NCBI RefSeq assembly: GCF_002210105.1
Contig: NZ_AQQU01000009.1
Location: 62,001-126,000, forward strand
Origin: Oceanicola sp. 22II-s10i
GTDB taxonomy: Bacteria; Pseudomonadota; Alphaproteobacteria; Rhodobacterales; Rhodobacteraceae
Direction of reading: 5' to 3'
Length of the DNA: 64,000 nucleotides
In this document: positions 60,436 to 64,000 of the stretch, in pieces
How positions within the stretch are numbered: the first letter of the stretch is position 1
Layout: each line of letters starts with the position of its first letter
The notes under the pieces: generated by a model
Databases searched by the model: none
What the model was told of the DNA's origin: nothing
What the model saw: the letters and a program-made list of their open reading frames with translations, nothing else
Translations under genes and position numbers: made by a program

Positions 60436-61596
60436 ATGTCACTGTCACCCATCACCCTGCTCGTCGGCACCACCAAGGGTGCCTTCCTCATCTCCGGCGC
60501 GTCCGACCGCACCGGCTGGACCGTCCGCGGGCCGTTCTGCGGCGGCTGGACGATCAACCACATGGGCGGCGATCCCGAGACCGGCACCATCTGGGCCGGC
60601 GGCGGCGGGGACTGGTCGGGCGCGGGCGTCTGGCGGTCCTCGGACGGCGGCGCGACATGGGAGGTCGCCAAGCTGACCAAGGGCCAGATGGACGACTGGG
60701 CGGCGAACGATCCCGACTTCGCCAAGATGATCGGCTGGACCGACACGCCGCCGCCCTTCGGCACGGATTTCTCGCAGATCTGGTCGCTGAGCCATGCGCA
60801 CGGCACGCTCTACGCGGGGACCAAGCCCGCGAGCCTGCTGGCCAGCCGCGACGGCGGGGTGACGTGGGACAAGGTCGAGGGGCTGACCGATCACCCCTCC
60901 TCCGGCAACTGGGACGGCGGCGCGGCGGGGCTGGTGCTGCATTCCATCGTATCCGACCCCGGCGATCCGGCGAAGCTCTGGGTCGGCATCTCGGCCGCCG
61001 GGGTCTTCGCGACCGAGGACGGCGGCGCGACATGGGACCGGCGCAACCGGCTGGCCAATGCCGAGGCCTGCGCTCACACCGACCATCCCGCCGGACCCCG
61101 CGACGGCGAGACCGGGCATTGCGTCCACAACATCGTCCGCGCGCCGGGGGACAGCGACCTGCTCTACCAGCAGAACCACCACGGCGTCTGGCGGTCCTCG
61201 GACGGCGGGCGGAGTTGGGAGGACATCAACGCCGGCCTGCCCTCGACCTTCGGCTTTCCGATCCGGGTGCATCCGCGCGATGCCAGCACGATCTGGACCC
61301 TGCCGCTGAACGGCGACATGGAGGGCCGTTTCCCGCCCGATGCCGCCTGCGCGGTCTGGCGGTCCCGCGACGGCGGCGCCTCGTGGCAGGCGATGCGCGA
61401 GGGGCTGCCGCAGGAGGCGTGCTTCTTCACCGTGCTGCGGCAGGCGATGGCGGGCGACACGCGCGATCCGGCGGGGGTCTATTTCGGGACGAACTCAGGG
61501 TCGGTGTTCGGGACCACGGACGAAGGCGAGACCTGGCATGAGATCGCGCGGCACCTGCCGACGGTACTGTGCGTGGAGGTGCTGGAAGCCGTGTGA
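60436..61596 (+). CDS. BNR/Asp-box repeat beta-propeller protein
   Basis: A 386-residue predicted beta-propeller of the sialidase/VPS10-like superfamily. Asp-box motifs repeat along the chain: SSDGGATWE, SRDGGVTWD, TEDGGATWD, SSDGGRSWE, SRDGGASWQ and TTDEGETWH. The catalytic Arg triad of true sialidases is not recognisable, so an enzymatic role is unsupported. No signal peptide. GGGAGG six bases before ATG 60436 sets the start. Confidence 0.85.
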   Translation: MSLSPITLLVGTTKGAFLISGASDRTGWTVRGPFCGGWTINHMGGDPETGTIWAGGGGDWSGAGVWRSSDGGATWEVAKLTKGQMDDWAANDPDFAKMIGWTDTPPPFGTDFSQIWSLSHAHGTLYAGTKPASLLASRDGGVTWDKVEGLTDHPSSGNWDGGAAGLVLHSIVSDPGDPAKLWVGISAAGVFATEDGGATWDRRNRLANAEACAHTDHPAGPRDGETGHCVHNIVRAPGDSDLLYQQNHHGVWRSSDGGRSWEDINAGLPSTFGFPIRVHPRDASTIWTLPLNGDMEGRFPPDAACAVWRSRDGGASWQAMREGLPQEACFFTVLRQAMAGDTRDPAGVYFGTNSGSVFGTTDEGETWHEIARHLPTVLCVEVLEAV

Positions 61597-61640
61597 GACA
61601 GGCACATCCCGGCGACCCGAACCCCGACCGCCAACGCGGG

Positions 61641-62348
61641 CTAGGACGGCCCCGGCCTGAGCATCGCACGGCCCGGTCCGAACCCGAGCGGCGCACCATA
61701 CTTCTGACCGAACCACACCCGCATCGCCAGTGCCGCGACCACGGTCAGGACCTGAAACGCCGCCTGCACGGTCGCGCCGTCGGGGACCAGCCCAGCCCAT
61801 CGGAACAGGACGTAGAGCACCGTGCCGTGCACGGCGTTGAACAGCGCGGACACCGCGTTCAGGTGCCAGCCGAGCCACCAGCGCGGGTGCAAAGGCGCCC
61901 GGTACCGGGCGAAGGCGATCATGCCCGTGCCGAATGCCAGTCCGACCCATGACAGGGTCAGGGCGACGGGGTCCGGTTTCGCGAGTCCCGCGATCAGGAC
62001 AACACCCCCGAGCAGCAGCATCACCGGGCCGAGGATACGGAACCACCGCCCCCGGAACCGCTCCGGCTCTCGCTTGAAGCGGATCGCGGTGTAGGCCAAC
62101 ATCGACACCGTTCCGATGCAGACCGTCAGATAGACCATCTGGACGACGAAGCCGGGATCGAACGGCCCCGGCCGACTGAACAGGATCGGTCCGACGGACA
62201 GGATGACGAAGATGAGCACGGCGAGGCAGATCTTGCCCGCCCCGCGATGCAGCGGCGACCCCTTCCGCGATCCGAGCGCCGCCCAGTAGGCCGCGAAGGC
62301 GATCCCTCCGATCACGATATGAACAATGAGTGCGGCGCCATGGGTCAT
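61641..62348 (-). CDS. Multi-pass membrane protein of unknown function
   Basis: Inner-membrane protein of 235 residues with seven or eight helices and conserved-looking His residues near helix ends (MTHGAALIVHIVIGG, SPLHRGAGKI, HPRWWLGWHLNAV), a pattern of DUF2306-like heme- or metal-associated membrane proteins. ATG 62348 is seven bases from GGGAGG; an ATG two codons earlier is too close. It diverges from a TetR regulator across paired operator-like repeats, so it is probably the regulator's target. Confidence 0.75.
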   Translation of the reverse strand: MTHGAALIVHIVIGGIAFAAYWAALGSRKGSPLHRGAGKICLAVLIFVILSVGPILFSRPGPFDPGFVVQMVYLTVCIGTVSMLAYTAIRFKREPERFRGRWFRILGPVMLLLGGVVLIAGLAKPDPVALTLSWVGLAFGTGMIAFARYRAPLHPRWWLGWHLNAVSALFNAVHGTVLYVLFRWAGLVPDGATVQAAFQVLTVVAALAMRVWFGQKYGAPLGFGPGRAMLRPGPS

Positions 62349-62364
62349 GGCCATGCCTCCCGAA

Positions 62365-62410
62365 AATGGTTAACAAGCGTAAACTACACCAATGGTTAAC
62401 ATGCGTAAAC
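62365..62410. promoter_or_regulatory. Twin direct repeats, probable TetR operators
   Basis: AATGGTTAACAWGCGTAAAC occurs at 62365-62384 and 62391-62410, 26 bases apart, differing at one base (W is A, then T). Each copy is an imperfect palindrome with GGTTAAC facing GTAAAC. The second overlaps the start of the TetR gene, which fits autoregulation. Confidence 0.7.
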
Positions 62411-62994
62411 CAAAATCCATATCCGATGAAACCAAGGGCGCGATCCTGGGCGCGGCGTGGCAGCTGATCGTCGAGCGGGGTCGGACCGACATCGGCATGG
62501 CCGAGATCGCGGGCGCGGCCGGGGTCAGCCGTCAGGCGGTGTTCTACGCCTTTGGCGGGCGCCCCGGCCTCCTGCTGGCCATGGTGCGGCAGAAGGACCG
62601 GATGAGCGATCATGTCGAACGGCTGGGGCGGCTTGCGGCGACACCCGATCCGGATCGCGAAACGCTGGCGGCCTATGCCGGGGTCTGGCTGGACTACCTG
62701 CCGATCATCTACCCGGTCGGCATCCTGCTCGACGCCGCCAGCCTGACCGACGAAGACGCCGCCGCCGCGTGGCGCGACAGGATGATCGACAGCCTGCTCG
62801 GCGGTTTCCGAAGGCTTGCGGCGGCTGTCCATGCGAAACAGCCCTTCGATGACGACCCGCTGAGACTGGCCGACGCACTTTGGGCGCAGGTGCATCCGAC
62901 AATGTGGCGGCGGCTGGTCGCGGAATGCGGCTGGAGCCCCGAGGACTTCCGCAAGAGGCAGATGGAGATGTGCCGAGGACTGATCGGACTTTGA
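62392..62994 (+). CDS. TetR/AcrR family transcriptional regulator
   Basis: Repressor-type regulator of 200 residues. The helix-turn-helix is AILGAAWQLIVERG, then MAEIAGAAGVSRQAVFYAFGG, followed by a ligand-binding helical domain. The start may be ATG 62392 or ATG 62401; both lie inside the second operator-like repeat and neither has a Shine-Dalgarno, suggesting a leaderless or poorly translated message. It is divergent from the membrane protein gene it probably controls. Inducer unknown. Confidence 0.9.
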   Translation: MVNMRKPKSISDETKGAILGAAWQLIVERGRTDIGMAEIAGAAGVSRQAVFYAFGGRPGLLLAMVRQKDRMSDHVERLGRLAATPDPDRETLAAYAGVWLDYLPIIYPVGILLDAASLTDEDAAAAWRDRMIDSLLGGFRRLAAAVHAKQPFDDDPLRLADALWAQVHPTMWRRLVAECGWSPEDFRKRQMEMCRGLIGL

Positions 62995-63199
62995 ATGGTG
63001 CGTGTGAGGCCTGACACCCGGATCTCAGGCCCACAAGGGATTTCGTTCGACTCCTGTCGCCGACCAGCCGGATCGAACGCCTGTGTATTACCCCGGCAGA
63101 TGTCTTGATCATGTCCGGCCACATGCCCCGGTCTGGCACACCCCGTAGCGCAGCAGCGCCGGCCTTGCTCCGGAAATGCAGGTTGCTAGACTCCGTTGC

Positions 63200-63631
63200 A
63201 TGTTCAGACTCTTCCGCAGGAAAGCCGCTCCGGCAACGTCCGAAAGGCCGTCCATCACGCTGACGCTCGCCTTCGACCGGTTCGAAGAGGGCAGGAACGG
63301 CGTGCGATTGGGATGGCAGGCGACGGGCGCGCCGGAGGACGTGATCTTCGACCTCGACTTCGTGGGAACCCCCTCGGGAGTTACCACAGGCTTTCTCTGG
63401 GACGCGCAGAGGCCGGAACTGGAGAATGTGTTCGCGGTTACAGGGGACACGTCGCTCAGGATCGGTGCGGCATTCGCCTATAGTGAAGCCAGTCAGGACG
63501 TATCCAACGCGGTCGGTGCGGTCTGGACATGCACACCAGGGGCCGCCGATGTCCTGACCTTCAACGCCGGGTCGGCAATCACTCTGAGCCTGCACTTCGA
63601 TCCGGCGCAAAAGAGCGTTCGGGCTGTGTGA
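63200..63631 (+). CDS. Hypothetical protein
   Basis: A 143-residue frame starting MFRLFRRKAAPA at ATG 63200. It has no signal peptide or membrane helix, and the sequence alternates in a way that suggests beta strands (SITLTLAFDRF, VRLGWQATG, ITLSLHFDP). I do not recognise it. Codon use is like that of neighbours, and no better frame competes, so it is probably real. The 200 bases before it hold nothing I can identify. Confidence 0.5.
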   Translation: MFRLFRRKAAPATSERPSITLTLAFDRFEEGRNGVRLGWQATGAPEDVIFDLDFVGTPSGVTTGFLWDAQRPELENVFAVTGDTSLRIGAAFAYSEASQDVSNAVGAVWTCTPGAADVLTFNAGSAITLSLHFDPAQKSVRAV

Positions 63632-63705
63632 CTCGCGGAACGTCGGACCGGGTCAGATCGTGACCCTACCGGAAATGGCGCAGCCGACGGAGCGGGTGAT
63701 GACCC

Positions 63706-64000
63706 TCAGACCGACACCTCGGCCATCAGCCGTTCCTTGGCGATCTCGCCCTTAGCGCCCGAGGCCGTCACCGCCCCGCGCTTCATGACGTAGAAGTGGT
63801 CGGCCAGCCCGTAGGCAAACTCGAAATACTGCTCGACGAGGATGATCGCCATGTCGCCCTTGTCGCGCAGGTATTCGATGACCCGGCCGATCTGCTGGAT
63901 GATGTTGGGCTGGATGCCCTCGGTCGGCTCGTCCAGCAGCAGGAGCTTGGGCTTGGTCAGCATCGCCCGCGCGATGGCAAGTTGCTGCTGCTGCCCGCCG
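63706..64000 (-). CDS. urtE: Urea ABC transporter ATP-binding protein UrtE (3' part)
   Basis: C-terminal 97 residues of an ABC ATPase cut by the window edge. It contains the signature-region GGQQQQLAIARAM and Walker B LLLLDEPTEGIQPNII, then DMAIILVEQYFEFAYGLADH. The GGQQQQ form and TEGIQP are typical of UrtE, one of two ATPases of the urea importer UrtABCDE. Upstream urt genes should lie beyond the right end of the window on the minus strand. Confidence 0.9.
   Translation of the reverse strand, partial: GGQQQQLAIARAMLTKPKLLLLDEPTEGIQPNIIQQIGRVIEYLRDKGDMAIILVEQYFEFAYGLADHFYVMKRGAVTASGAKGEIAKERLMAEVSV

Noticed and set aside
63040-63095. tRNA 3'-end-like string (GTTCGACTC followed by CGCCGACCA)
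   Set aside because: The T-stem 5' strand does not pair, the CCA is out of register by one base, and no anticodon or acceptor 5' half is found. Not supported as a tRNA or attachment site.

Overview
The window reads as a stretch of core chromosome from an alphaproteobacterium of the Rhodobacterales (Rhodobacteraceae/Roseobacter group). The reasons are its high GC and dense gene packing with many 4-base ATGA/GTGA overlaps, a crotonyl-CoA carboxylase/reductase divergent from an ethylmalonyl-CoA mutase, an alphaproteobacterial RNase P RNA, a BMP-type nucleoside transporter operon, and three copies of an intergenic hairpin repeat. I see no phage, insertion sequence, CRISPR array, tRNA or rRNA. Species cannot be named from this.

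Layout. 1-5 kb: ferredoxin-NADP reductase, a structured non-coding gap, the selenium pair selU-selD, and a ComM/YifB ATPase. 5-9.5 kb: a minus-strand esterase-gshB pair, then yraN-rsmI divergent from an LpoA-like lipoprotein. 9.5-21.5 kb: glnD, murJ, a phospholipase-D-like protein, a rhomboid-like protein that has lost its catalytic residues, trpS, an acetyltransferase, a VOC dioxygenase, a Tat-exported PhoX phosphatase and a class IV aminotransferase. 21.6-26.5 kb: the ethylmalonyl-CoA module (ecm < > ccr) and a LuxR-type regulator without a synthase. 26.5-35.6 kb: RecD-like helicase, SDR, TauE/SafE exporter with its TIGR02186 partner, guanine deaminase, MgtE, 5-formyl-THF cyclo-ligase, DUF1801 and a zinc peptidase. 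36.0-37.0 kb: a very acidic protein made of 39-residue repeats, the most unusual gene here. 37.3-47.4 kb: gltX, a lysozyme-inhibitor-like protein, trpB, DUF2237, a TPR protein, an ornithine-decarboxylase-type gene with a structured leader, an exported hydrolase, a phosphatase/GST pair, an acetyltransferase and a DUF1989 protein. 47.4-54.6 kb: a purine-nucleoside uptake and cleavage operon (bmpA, ATPase, two permeases with a LysE gene between them, deoD, aldo/keto reductase). 54.7-59 kb: rimI-tsaB-nfuA under a likely Irr-type box, then a PPOX flavoprotein, DUF2267, a hydrolase, a universal stress protein and a small secreted protein. 59.1-64 kb: rnpB, a decayed hupE/ureJ gene, a BNR-repeat protein, a membrane protein divergent from a TetR regulator, an unknown gene, and the 3' end of urtE.

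How it fits together. Ecm and Ccr catalyse consecutive-pathway steps of C2 assimilation and share an intergenic control region with a perfect inverted repeat. TsaB and RimI act on tRNA and ribosomal protein S18, and sit with the Fe-S carrier NfuA. DeoD cleaves purine nucleosides brought in by the BMP transporter, while guanine deaminase 17 kb away handles a product base. SelD supplies selenophosphate to SelU for tRNA wobble selenouridine. Three genes (glnD, a GNAT gene, a phosphatase) appear to start at CTG codons that overlap the upstream stop as CTGA, a recurring oddity worth testing.
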